A stretch of 32,487 nucleotides of DNA from Clostridiales bacterium (GTDB taxonomy: Bacteria > Bacillota > Clostridia > Christensenellales > Aristaeellaceae). The notes beneath the pieces were generated by a model that saw only the letters and a program-made list of their open reading frames with translations, searched no databases and had not been told where the DNA came from. Below, one piece after another: positions 1-8,727 of the stretch. The stretch is from assembly GCA_029012285.1 (NCBI GenBank), contig JAQXLU010000092.1, positions 1-32,487 of the forward strand, written 5' to 3'. Made by a program: the position numbers and the translations under genes. The number at the start of each line of letters is the position of its first letter. Position 1 is the first letter of the stretch.

Positions 1-1
1 G

Positions 2-847
2 GAGGCTGGTTTCACCCGCGTGATCGTGCTCAACGGCGCGGAATGTGGCTATCCCGAGGCTGCATCGGTGCTGCTGGCGCTCTGGCCCTATGCGGCGGAG
101 CGATCACCCGCCACCCGGGATGCGTGGATTCACCCGTATTACTATGCCTCCCAGCGGGCTTACCACGCAGCGGACGACCTGGCCAAGGCCCATGCTGCGG
201 AGGGCGTTCGCTGGCGGGATGATGTGCTGGTGAAGCCCATTTTCGCCCGCCTGCCCGGCTTCACCCAGGGGCGGAACACCTTGTCCTACACGGAAGAATA
301 CGGTAGCCGCTTCCATGTGCAGATGCTGACCACGGATACCCCCCTGCCGTCCACCCACCATCTGGAAGGCGAGGCGCACCCCCTCCATTGCGGCGACTGC
401 CACAAATGCGAAGCCGCCTGTCCCACCAACGCCCTGGAGGGCGGCGTTTTCCACCGGGAGCGCTGTTTGCGCAACTGGCAGGTGAGCGGGCAGATCTACC
501 CCGAGGAGGTCAAGCGCAAGATGGGCAACCGCCTGATTGGCTGCGACAACTGCCAGCGCTGCTGCCCCCACAACCCGCCTCCGGAAGGGGCGTCGCATCC
601 GATCCCCGTCCCCCTGGAGGACATCCTGGATCACCCCAAGCAAGCGGCCATCGCGTTGCGCGACCACATCGGCGCGACCATCACCATGTTCAACCGCCTG
701 CTGGGCGGCGCGTGCATCGTCGCGGGCTGCACAGGGCGCATCGACCTGCTGCCCCGTTTGGAGGAGCTGACCGAAAGCCCCTCCGAGGCGGTTGCAAACC
801 ATGCCCAATGGGCGGTCAACCAGCTCAAAACTACGCATCAAGCATGA
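2..847 (+). CDS. Epoxyqueuosine reductase (QueG)-like double 4Fe-4S protein, 5' truncated by window edge
   Basis: Open frame from window edge; two ferredoxin-like motifs CGDCHKCEAACPTNAL and CDNCQRCCPHNPP plus C-terminal HEAT-like segment, typical of the QueG family. Confidence 0.8.
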   Translation, partial: EAGFTRVIVLNGAECGYPEAASVLLALWPYAAERSPATRDAWIHPYYYASQRAYHAADDLAKAHAAEGVRWRDDVLVKPIFARLPGFTQGRNTLSYTEEYGSRFHVQMLTTDTPLPSTHHLEGEAHPLHCGDCHKCEAACPTNALEGGVFHRERCLRNWQVSGQIYPEEVKRKMGNRLIGCDNCQRCCPHNPPPEGASHPIPVPLEDILDHPKQAAIALRDHIGATITMFNRLLGGACIVAGCTGRIDLLPRLEELTESPSEAVANHAQWAVNQLKTTHQA

Positions 848-874
848 ATCGCTCCCCAGGGGGGCGGTTCTTTT
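846..874 (+). terminator. Rho-independent terminator
   Basis: GAATCG-CT-CCCC AGG GGGG-CGGTTC stem followed by TTTT, just after the QueG-like stop. Confidence 0.6.
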
Positions 875-894
875 GAATTTTACATTTGTTATCA

Positions 895-923
895 TTGCAG
901 TTTTGTCGCAAATGCGCTATAAT
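895..923 (+). promoter_or_regulatory. SigA-type promoter for GH127-like gene
   Basis: TTGCAG-17 nt-TATAAT. Confidence 0.65.
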
Positions 924-972
924 TGATGATGGTACATTATGCGCACAGACGCTGATAATATGGAGGATGTCT

Positions 973-2661
973 ATGCCCCTGAAGCCAATTTTCGACAAAG
1001 CGCCGCTGACGGCGATGAACTGCCAGCCCCTTCGCGCAGGCCTGGTCCGGATGGACAGCGCCGCGATGAAGAAGCTCTATGCCATGACGGCCAACACCAA
1101 TGCCCCCGCTGATTTGGAGGGCACGTTCCGCCTGGCTTGTATCGTGACGCCTAAGCCCAGCGAGGAACCTGTGACCGCGAAGCTTCGCGCGCTGCTCTTA
1201 TCCCAAAGGGAGGATGGCTCCTTCGCCCTGTCCTTCAAGGACAGCGTGATGCTCCTGCGCGCCGCCTGGGCCCTGTATGAGTATGAGGGCCGTAAGCCCC
1301 TGCTGGAGCATATCGCCCGCTGGTGCGCCTTTGCGGTACAGCACTGGGATGATTTGATGGCCGATCAGGACATCTATGTGTTCTCCGCTGATTTGCTGGA
1401 GCTGCTGGAGAACCTCTACCGCGTGACTGGCAAAACCGCTGTGCTGACCCTGTGCGAGCGTGTGGCGAATCAGACCATGTCCTGGTCGGGAGTGCTCAAT
1501 ACCCTCAGCAGCCAGCGCCCCACCAGCAAGGCTGTCACCCGGGAGGAGCTAAGCGGTGGCCTGGCCCGGGAGCAGGGCAGCCAGGAGGGATACTATACTC
1601 AGTTTTACCGGGCCAACCACGCCGAATCCCTGGCCGATGGCGCCCGCAGCGCAATGGCCAGGGGCTGGTACTCTGGCTCTGCCACCGAGCTGAATGCAAC
1701 CCGTATCGGCTGGGAACGTCTCAGCCGCCATCATGGCGCGATCTGTGGCGGATTGACCTCTGACGAAATGCTGGAAGGCACCTCGCCCTCCGCAGCGGTG
1801 TCGACGGTAGCCCTGGGTGCATGGGCTGAGGCGCTGTGTACCGCTGCCATGGGCGATCACGCGATGTGGGCCTTCGAAGCCCTGGAGCGCATGGCCTTCA
1901 ATGCCATGCCTGCAACCCTGGTGGGCGACAAGCTCCTGGCCTTCCAGCGGGTCAATACCCTGGTTGCCGATCCTGACACCGCCGATTGCCTGAATGTCAC
2001 CCCTGACCATGCAGCGCGCGCGCTCAATCGCCTGGTGCGCGGCTATGCGGCCCTGGCTTCCAGCGCCGTGACCGCCTGGGCGGACGGTGCTGGCGTCAAC
2101 CTGTACATGCCGGGGCGTTATGCTATCCCGATGGGGGATGAGCTGCTGATGCTCACCGTCGGCGCAAATGCGACGGGCGCGAGCATCACCATTCACTGCA
2201 AGCAGCCCACCGAGGCCACCATCCGTCTGCGTATGCCCGCCTGGAGCCGAAATACCGATGTGGCCGTCAATGGCGCCGACATCCAGGGGGAGGTTATGCA
2301 CAGCGTGATGGCCTTCAACCGTACCTGGCACGACGGCGACGTGATCGAATTGACCTTTGAGCAGACCCTGACCGTCGCGGACGGGCATCATCAGGGCCGG
2401 TATGTGCTGCGCGGCCCGGTGCTGATGGCCCTGCCCGTGAAGGGCAATCCCTGGCAGCGAGCCCTTGTGTCCGCCGAGGCCGACGAGCACCGCGTCATTG
2501 CCAACATGTGCGCGGTCAAGGCGTGGAAGGCGAAGAGCGATGTGCCCGCAGATGTGCCTGTGCTGCCTGACACGGCGGACGAACCCCAGGTATTTGCCCT
2601 GACGCCCTACGCCAGGACGGCGGAACGCATCGCGCTCTTCCCCGGGAGGAAGAAGGCATGA
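973..2661 (+). CDS. GH127/DUF1680-like protein (beta-L-arabinofuranosidase family fold; catalytic motif degenerate)
   Basis: HHGAICGGLTSDEMLEG...ALERMAFNAMPATL and C-terminal IRLRMPAWSRNTDVAVNG resemble DUF1680; SD GGAGG 6 nt before ATG 973 favours this over the 886 start. Confidence 0.7.
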   Translation: MPLKPIFDKAPLTAMNCQPLRAGLVRMDSAAMKKLYAMTANTNAPADLEGTFRLACIVTPKPSEEPVTAKLRALLLSQREDGSFALSFKDSVMLLRAAWALYEYEGRKPLLEHIARWCAFAVQHWDDLMADQDIYVFSADLLELLENLYRVTGKTAVLTLCERVANQTMSWSGVLNTLSSQRPTSKAVTREELSGGLAREQGSQEGYYTQFYRANHAESLADGARSAMARGWYSGSATELNATRIGWERLSRHHGAICGGLTSDEMLEGTSPSAAVSTVALGAWAEALCTAAMGDHAMWAFEALERMAFNAMPATLVGDKLLAFQRVNTLVADPDTADCLNVTPDHAARALNRLVRGYAALASSAVTAWADGAGVNLYMPGRYAIPMGDELLMLTVGANATGASITIHCKQPTEATIRLRMPAWSRNTDVAVNGADIQGEVMHSVMAFNRTWHDGDVIELTFEQTLTVADGHHQGRYVLRGPVLMALPVKGNPWQRALVSAEADEHRVIANMCAVKAWKAKSDVPADVPVLPDTADEPQVFALTPYARTAERIALFPGRKKA

Positions 2662-3647
2662 CGAGCATCCGCCTTGCCCCGATGGCAGGCATCACCGACT
2701 GGCCCTTCCGCCTGCTTTGCTATGAGCAGGGCTGCGACATGGCCACCACCGAAATGGTCAGCGCAATGGGCTATGTATACGCGCCGCGCAACCATCCGGC
2801 AACGGTGTCATTGCTGACGCGTCACCCCGAAGAGCCCCGTTTGCTGGTGCAGATCTTCGGCAAGGAAGCAGAGCTGATGGCACGCGCGGCGGCGGAGCTC
2901 AGCGAAATGGGCCGCTTTGAGGGCATCGACGTGAACATGGGCTGCCCGGCCCATAAGGTGGCCTCCTCCGGCGAGGGCAGCGGCCTCATGCGCGACCCGG
3001 AAAATGCGGAACGGATTCTGCGTGCCGTGGTGAAGGCAAGCCAGCTGCCCGTGTCCGTCAAAATGCGCCTGGGCTGGGACGACGACCACATCAACGTGGT
3101 CGACATGGCGAAAATGGCGGAGGACTGCGGCGTGTGCGAGATCGCCGTCCACGGGCGCACGCGGATGCAGCAGTACTCCGGCACGGCCAACTGGGAATGG
3201 GTGCACCGCGTCAAGGAAGCTGTGCAGGTGCCCGTCATTGGCAACGGTGACATCTTCACCGCGCAGGACGCGCTAAAGCACCTTGCCGATACGGGTGTTG
3301 ACGGGCTGATGATCGGGCGCGGCGCGATGGGCAATCCCTGGCTGTTCCAGGAGATCAAGCAGCGCTTGTCTGGCGAGGAATTCACCACACCCACGATTGA
3401 TGAACGCATCGCCACTGCACTGCGCCACTACGATATGCTGCTATCATGGAAGACGCGGCGTGTGGCGGTCAACGAAATGCGCAAGCATATCGGCTGGTAT
3501 GTCCACGGCATGCGCGGCGCAGCTCAGCTACGCGGGCAGATCAACCTGATGGACGACCCTGACCAGGTGAAAACCACCCTGCTCGCCTTTGCGGAGGAAG
3601 CCAAGGCCGGGTTGGAGGACGATTGCGCACCTTTGAAAGGAAAGTGA
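2658..3647 (+). CDS. tRNA-dihydrouridine synthase family protein
   Basis: RLAPMAGITDWPFRLLC, VNMGCPAHKV, VKMRLGWDD, GRTRMQQYSG, VIGNGDI: Dus family motifs; ATGA overlap with upstream stop. Confidence 0.92.
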   Translation: MTSIRLAPMAGITDWPFRLLCYEQGCDMATTEMVSAMGYVYAPRNHPATVSLLTRHPEEPRLLVQIFGKEAELMARAAAELSEMGRFEGIDVNMGCPAHKVASSGEGSGLMRDPENAERILRAVVKASQLPVSVKMRLGWDDDHINVVDMAKMAEDCGVCEIAVHGRTRMQQYSGTANWEWVHRVKEAVQVPVIGNGDIFTAQDALKHLADTGVDGLMIGRGAMGNPWLFQEIKQRLSGEEFTTPTIDERIATALRHYDMLLSWKTRRVAVNEMRKHIGWYVHGMRGAAQLRGQINLMDDPDQVKTTLLAFAEEAKAGLEDDCAPLKGK

Positions 3648-3654
3648 TGAACCA

Positions 3655-5076
3655 ATGTGCATCGGAAGGCGATTGCTATCTGCGGCCCTTTCCTTGCTCA
3701 TGCTGATGATGACCGCCGCCCACGCTGACGTGCCCTTCCTGGTACACAGCGACGGGTGGAATCTGGAGGACACGCCCGTTGAGGTTTTGCTCCACGCGGA
3801 TGTAGACACCCACATGCCCTATGACGCCGACCGTCTGGCGATGCTCACCCCCATCACGGACGCCCTCTCCCTACGCCTGATGGCCGGGCGGGACGAGGGG
3901 CTTGTGTCGATCCTCCTGGAGAATCAGGAGCTGCTCACTCTCCAGCAGCTGGGCAACGCGGTGCAGCTTTCCTGTCTGCCGGAGGTCACCTACACCGCCT
4001 CGGAGGACGCGATGAGCCTGCTGCTGGGCGCGGATGTATCCATCGGCGGCTATGAGGCCCTGGGCCTGCCGCGGGAAGGGGAGAGCCTCATCACCGACGG
4101 CCGCGCCTTGTTATCGAAGCTTCCCGAGACAATGGAGGGCTACGCCAAGGCGAGCAAGAGTCAGCAGCAGATTTCCGGCTATGGCCGCGCGGAAAGCATG
4201 GTGGACTTCGTCTTCACCGCCAAGCAGGTGGAGGAGTTCAAGACGCTTTTGCTGTCCTGCTGCCCCGATGGCTGGCTGCGCGACATCATTAGCGGCTTAA
4301 CCTTCACCGGCAAGCAGACGGTGCGCATGTATTTCGCCCCGGAGAATGTTCTGCTGCGGATGGAATACAACGGCGGCTGCGGCCCGGATGGCGATTTGCG
4401 CACGGTGAAGCTGGTCTACAAGCAGCGCCGGGACGACGATATGGACAAGGACTACATCGAGCTGACCTCGCCCGCCAAAAAGGGCACGAACAAGAACACC
4501 CTCACCTTTGAGCGCACGGCCCAGACCAATACCAAGGGCGAGCGGGTGCTCAGCGGCAGCTTCAAGTACAGCGCGACGAAGGACGGCGTGAATAGCATCA
4601 CAAACGGCGAGTTTGCCTTGCAAAACGCCTGGGATGCTGCTTCCGACCGGATCAGCGGCAAGGTGACTATCCAGCGCAAGCTGAATGGCGCAGAAAAGTA
4701 CGACGCTATCACGCTTGCGCCGACCCTGACCATCTCCGGCACGCAAAACGAGCCGAGCATCGTCGGCAACCTAGAGATCACCGAGCAGTACGCGGGCAAA
4801 ACCACCGAGCATGCCGTGGTGCGCATCGACCTGAAAAAGGCCGCCCTGCTCACCTGGACGGAGCGTGCCCAGAAGGTTGACCTTTCCGGGATGGATGAGA
4901 ACGCTCTCTGCGTGGTGCAGATGCAAGTTGCATCCCAGGTCGCGACAGCGCTGATCCGCCCGCTGATCGTCCGCTTCGGCAAGGACGCCCAGTGGTTCTT
5001 CCGCGATTTACCCGAGGAAGCGATCCAATCAATCATGGATGCGGCAGCTCCGGCTGCAAATGAAGGAGGTAAGTAA
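3655..5076 (+). CDS. Exported protein of unknown function
   Basis: N-terminal hydrophobic signal peptide (LLSAALSLLMLMMTAAHA); no recognisable family. Confidence 0.75.
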   Translation: MCIGRRLLSAALSLLMLMMTAAHADVPFLVHSDGWNLEDTPVEVLLHADVDTHMPYDADRLAMLTPITDALSLRLMAGRDEGLVSILLENQELLTLQQLGNAVQLSCLPEVTYTASEDAMSLLLGADVSIGGYEALGLPREGESLITDGRALLSKLPETMEGYAKASKSQQQISGYGRAESMVDFVFTAKQVEEFKTLLLSCCPDGWLRDIISGLTFTGKQTVRMYFAPENVLLRMEYNGGCGPDGDLRTVKLVYKQRRDDDMDKDYIELTSPAKKGTNKNTLTFERTAQTNTKGERVLSGSFKYSATKDGVNSITNGEFALQNAWDAASDRISGKVTIQRKLNGAEKYDAITLAPTLTISGTQNEPSIVGNLEITEQYAGKTTEHAVVRIDLKKAALLTWTERAQKVDLSGMDENALCVVQMQVASQVATALIRPLIVRFGKDAQWFFRDLPEEAIQSIMDAAAPAANEGGK

Positions 5077-5077
5077 G

Positions 5078-6787
5078 ATGATGAAGCGGCTGTTATGCCT
5101 GTTGCTCTGCCTGATGCTGGCCCTGCCCGCTGCCCTGGCCGAGACGGCGGATACGCTGCCCAAGCTCTTCGCCCGCCAGCTGAGTGGCGGCAACGGCACG
5201 CGCGGCTATATCCGGGTTTCCGCGTCCGGCGTGGCGGATTGGTTGAACCTGCTGCTGCCCTTCACGGCTACGGAGATTCAGGTGCGCGCCATCGGCCAAA
5301 AGCAGGGGACGGCTACCGGATTCGTCACGGATGATGACGATTGGCAAGTCAAGCTCTACGTCAAGAACAGCGAGGGCCAGGAGGCTGGTACCACCTGGCT
5401 GTATGGCAACCCCGGCGGCATGTATGTGCAAAGCGAGCTGCTGCCGGATACGCTGCTGGAAATCCCCGTGACCGATGTGAACCTGCTCTACCAGCTCTTC
5501 CGGGGTGAAATCAGCGACCTGCTTTTCGCCTTTGACCCGCTATCGCTCAAAGCCCCTGGCGAGAACGGCAATGCCTCCGCCTACCAGGCCGTCGCCAATG
5601 TTCTGGGCATCCCCGAGGACACCTGGACGGCGGAATGGCTGCCCGTACTGGAGAAGTACTTCACCCACCTGGACCTATGGCTGAGTGGCTACGGCGAGCC
5701 CTCCATCGTGGCTGAGCGGGACGGCGCGCTGAGCATGATCGCCTCCTTCTCCATCCCGGTGGAAGCCCTCAAGGCCGAGGCGAAGTACCTCATCGGGCAG
5801 ATGCTCTACGATAACGAGCTGCAGAATCTGCTGATTCCCCTTGTCACCATGGAACAGCGCATTACCTACCTCAACCCACAGATGGTCTACTTCTATGAGG
5901 CCTGCATCGACGCCATCCAGCTGAGCGGCAACGTGGTGCTGTCCCGCGAGATGTCCGCCCTGGGTGAGGTGGTCGCCACCACGGTGGAGCTGCCCCTGCC
6001 GCCGTTGCCTGACGAAATGCAGCAGACCGCGCTTCAAGCGGCGAAGCTGCTGTTCCAGCTGTCCGACGAGGAGCTGCTGGAGGGTATGGAGCGCCTGGTC
6101 GTCAAGCAGGCGGGGCAGGAGCGGACCATCATCCTCAGCGGCAGCCAGCGCACGGTGGTTTTGTCCACCACGGCTGCGGAGGTGGAAAACGGCGAGGCCA
6201 TCAACGGTACCTTCCTGGTTGCACCCGCCGGTGACAGCCAGCAGCGTAGGGTCTCCGCAGCCTTCACCTGCACCAACACCCACCGCGTCTGGCAGGACGA
6301 GAAGTACATCAACCATGACACGAACGAGTTCTCCCTGGCCATCCATCCTGCGGAAGAAGACGCTTCCTTTCAGCCCATCGAGCTTTCCTGGACGCTGGAT
6401 TACCGCAACAACCCCAACCAGCAGGATAGCCCGGCGCAGGTCAACCTGAATGTCGTAGCGGTTCTTCCTGATGCAGAGCTTGCGGTGGAGGCGGTGCTGC
6501 GCATCACCACGCAGATGACCATGGAGAATCTGCCCACCGACGGCGCGGAGAACATCGCTGAGCTGACGGATGAACGCAAGGCTGATCTGCTGAGCCGTTT
6601 CCTGCTGCAAATGGCGGAAACGGTATCCTCCCTGAACGGTAGCATTGCTGAGGAATCCACGCCAGAAGCCTCCACGGAAGCCCCTGAGGCTGCTACAGAA
6701 ACCCCTGTGGCCACTACGGAGACCCCTGCAGCGCCCACTGAGGAAGTTGCCGTAGAGCCCACCACCGTTCCGCCTGTGGCAGAATGA
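5078..6787 (+). CDS. Exported protein of unknown function with Thr/Glu/Pro-rich C-terminal repeats
   Basis: Signal peptide MMKRLLCLLLCLMLALPAALA; SD GGAGG before ATG 5078, 1 nt after the previous stop; C-terminal TEAPEAATETPVATTETPAAPTEE tail. Confidence 0.8.
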   Translation: MMKRLLCLLLCLMLALPAALAETADTLPKLFARQLSGGNGTRGYIRVSASGVADWLNLLLPFTATEIQVRAIGQKQGTATGFVTDDDDWQVKLYVKNSEGQEAGTTWLYGNPGGMYVQSELLPDTLLEIPVTDVNLLYQLFRGEISDLLFAFDPLSLKAPGENGNASAYQAVANVLGIPEDTWTAEWLPVLEKYFTHLDLWLSGYGEPSIVAERDGALSMIASFSIPVEALKAEAKYLIGQMLYDNELQNLLIPLVTMEQRITYLNPQMVYFYEACIDAIQLSGNVVLSREMSALGEVVATTVELPLPPLPDEMQQTALQAAKLLFQLSDEELLEGMERLVVKQAGQERTIILSGSQRTVVLSTTAAEVENGEAINGTFLVAPAGDSQQRRVSAAFTCTNTHRVWQDEKYINHDTNEFSLAIHPAEEDASFQPIELSWTLDYRNNPNQQDSPAQVNLNVVAVLPDAELAVEAVLRITTQMTMENLPTDGAENIAELTDERKADLLSRFLLQMAETVSSLNGSIAEESTPEASTEAPEAATETPVATTETPAAPTEEVAVEPTTVPPVAE

Positions 6788-6805
6788 TGGGACAGCAACA
6801 AAAAG

Positions 6806-6838
6806 AAAGGAAGTCGCTCGTCACAGCGACTTCCTTTT
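6806..6838. terminator. Bidirectional rho-independent terminator between convergent genes
   Basis: AAAGGAAGTCGCT CGTCAC AGCGACTTCCTTTT perfect stem with A and T tracts. Confidence 0.85.
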
Positions 6839-6845
6839 GTGTGCA

Positions 6846-7994
6846 TCAATGCTGTTCCACCATGCAGACCGCCTGGGCGCTGATGCCCTCCTCGCGGCCT
6901 TCAAAGGCCAAGCGCTCCGTCGTGGTGGCCTTGATGTTCACCCGTTCCAGTGGGAGGCCCAGCACGGCGGCCACATTCTCCCGCATCAGGGGGATGTAGG
7001 GGAGTAGCTTTGGTCTTTGCGCCACGATGGTCACATCGCAGTTGGTCACCCGCGCGTGATGGGCATGCAGCAGCTCCGTCACATGGCGCAGCAGCGTCAT
7101 GGAGGAAATGCCCCGGTACTTTTCGTCCGTGTCCGGGAAGTGCTTGCCGATGTCGCCCAGGGCCATTGCGCCGAGCATCGCATCCATCAGGGCATGGAGC
7201 GCCACGTCCGCATCGGAATGCCCAAGCAGGCCCAGGATGTGGGGCACCTTCACCCCGCACAGAATGAGCTCGCGGCCTTCCACCAGGCGATGCACGTCAT
7301 ACCCCTGCCCGATCCGCAACGCGGGGTAGCTGCTGTCCAAAAAGGCTTCTGCCATGACCATATCCTCCGGTGTGGTGAGCTTGATGTTGCGGCGGTCGCC
7401 CAGGGTCAGGTGGACGGCATGGCCCATGCGCTCCACAAGGGAAGCGTCGTCCGTGCCGAGAAAGCCCGCTGCCTGGGCAGCCAGGTGGGCCTTGCGGATG
7501 ATCTCCACCGTGAAGCCCTGGGGGGTCTGCACGGCGCGCAAGCTGGCCCGGTCGAAGGTGGATACGGCTTGCTCCGCCGTGTTCACCTGCTTGATGGTGT
7601 CGATCACCGGCACGGCAGCTACGCCCGTCCCGCATGCTTCCACCGACTGCATGCAGCGGCGGATGGTGCCCTCGTCCACCAGGCAGCGCGCGCCGTCATG
7701 GATGAGCACATGTGTGCAGTCCTCCGGTAGGGCGCACAGGCCGTTCCAGACGGAAGATTGCCGGGTGTCGCCGCCCTGGACGATGGTGACGGGCATTCCG
7801 ATGCCGCGCGTAGCCGCTTCCATGGCGGAAATATCCTCTGCCCGGCTGACGAGCACTACGCCGTCCACCAGGCCCTCAAAGGCCTTCACGGAGCGCGCAA
7901 TGACCGGTTGACCCCGCAGATCCAGCAGCACCTTATTGCAGTCAGCGCCCATGCGTGCGCCGCTGCCACCGCCAAGCACGATCACATACCACAT
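6846..7994 (-). CDS. ispDF: Bifunctional IspD/IspF (MEP cytidylyltransferase / MECDP synthase)
   Basis: IspD motif [19 protein letters not shown] and IspF motifs [30 protein letters not shown] in one ORF. Confidence 0.95.
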   Translation of the reverse strand: MWYVIVLGGGSGARMGADCNKVLLDLRGQPVIARSVKAFEGLVDGVVLVSRAEDISAMEAATRGIGMPVTIVQGGDTRQSSVWNGLCALPEDCTHVLIHDGARCLVDEGTIRRCMQSVEACGTGVAAVPVIDTIKQVNTAEQAVSTFDRASLRAVQTPQGFTVEIIRKAHLAAQAAGFLGTDDASLVERMGHAVHLTLGDRRNIKLTTPEDMVMAEAFLDSSYPALRIGQGYDVHRLVEGRELILCGVKVPHILGLLGHSDADVALHALMDAMLGAMALGDIGKHFPDTDEKYRGISSMTLLRHVTELLHAHHARVTNCDVTIVAQRPKLLPYIPLMRENVAAVLGLPLERVNIKATTTERLAFEGREEGISAQAVCMVEQH

Positions 7995-7997
7995 ATC

Positions 7998-8279
7998 TTA
8001 ATCCCCGGCCTGGCGTTCGCTGGCCATGGCGCTGTCCTCTTCCAGGATGCGGTACATCTCGGCAGCGGCATCCTTCTTCACAGTGCCGGGCACAGCAAGC
8101 ACCTCGTATTTGCCCAGATGGTCGCCAAAGCGGATGGTCATCACATCGCCGGGCTTGACCTCCGCGCCGGGCTTGGCCACCTTGCCATTGAGCGTCACGC
8201 GGCCGCCGGAGCAGGCCTCATTGGCCACCGTGCGCCGCTTGATGATACGGGAAACCTTTAAATACTTGTCAAGACGCAT
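7998..8279 (-). CDS. rqcP: S4-domain RNA-binding protein RqcP (YabO)
   Basis: MRLDKYLKVSRIIKRRTVANEACSGGRVTLNGKVAKPGAEVKPGD S4 domain; located in the mazG/spoVT neighbourhood. Confidence 0.88.
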   Translation of the reverse strand: MRLDKYLKVSRIIKRRTVANEACSGGRVTLNGKVAKPGAEVKPGDVMTIRFGDHLGKYEVLAVPGTVKKDAAAEMYRILEEDSAMASERQAGD

Positions 8280-8296
8280 AATTCACCTCATCAAAG

Positions 8297-8325
8297 AGAA
8301 AAGCCCGCAAGCATCGCCTGCGGGC
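8297..8325 (-). terminator. Terminator downstream of HU gene
   Basis: On minus strand GCCCGCAG GCGATGC TTGCGGGC TTTT. Confidence 0.75.
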
Positions 8326-8336
8326 CAAGAGCCGTA

Positions 8337-8615
8337 TTACTTGTTGACGGCTTCCTTCAGGGACTTGCCAGCCTTGAAGACGGGCGCCTTGGAGGCGGGG
8401 ATGGTGATCTCCTGATCGGGAGCCTGGGGATTACGGGCAACGCGCTCGGGGCGATCCTTCACTTCAAAGGAGCCGAAGCCCACGATCTGCACCTTGTCGC
8501 CCTTGGTCAGGGACTCGGTGATGACATCCACCACGGAATTCAGGGCCTTCTCGGCGTCCTTCTTGGTGAAGCCGGTCTTCTCGGTGATGGCGGCAATCAG
8601 TTCGGTCTTGTTCAT
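8337..8615 (-). CDS. HU family DNA-binding protein
   Basis: MNKTELIAAITEKTGFTKKDAEKALNSVVDVI...GFGSFEVKDRPERVARNPQ. Confidence 0.96.
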   Translation of the reverse strand: MNKTELIAAITEKTGFTKKDAEKALNSVVDVITESLTKGDKVQIVGFGSFEVKDRPERVARNPQAPDQEITIPASKAPVFKAGKSLKEAVNK

Positions 8616-8727
8616 AGTGCTGTTCCTCCTTCATGTACCTATGCGTGTCTGCACGGCCAGGGCTATTGCCCCACATATTGATTTCACTGCACGCCAGCGC
8701 ATGAGAGCACGCTCTCAGGGGCAATGG

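Noticed and set aside
1549-2490. 313-aa minus-strand ORF inside GH127-like gene
   Set aside because: No domain, antisense shadow of a well-supported plus-strand CDS.
5675-6610. 311-aa minus-strand ORF opposite the second exported protein
   Set aside because: Antisense shadow; the plus-strand gene has a signal peptide, SD and terminator.
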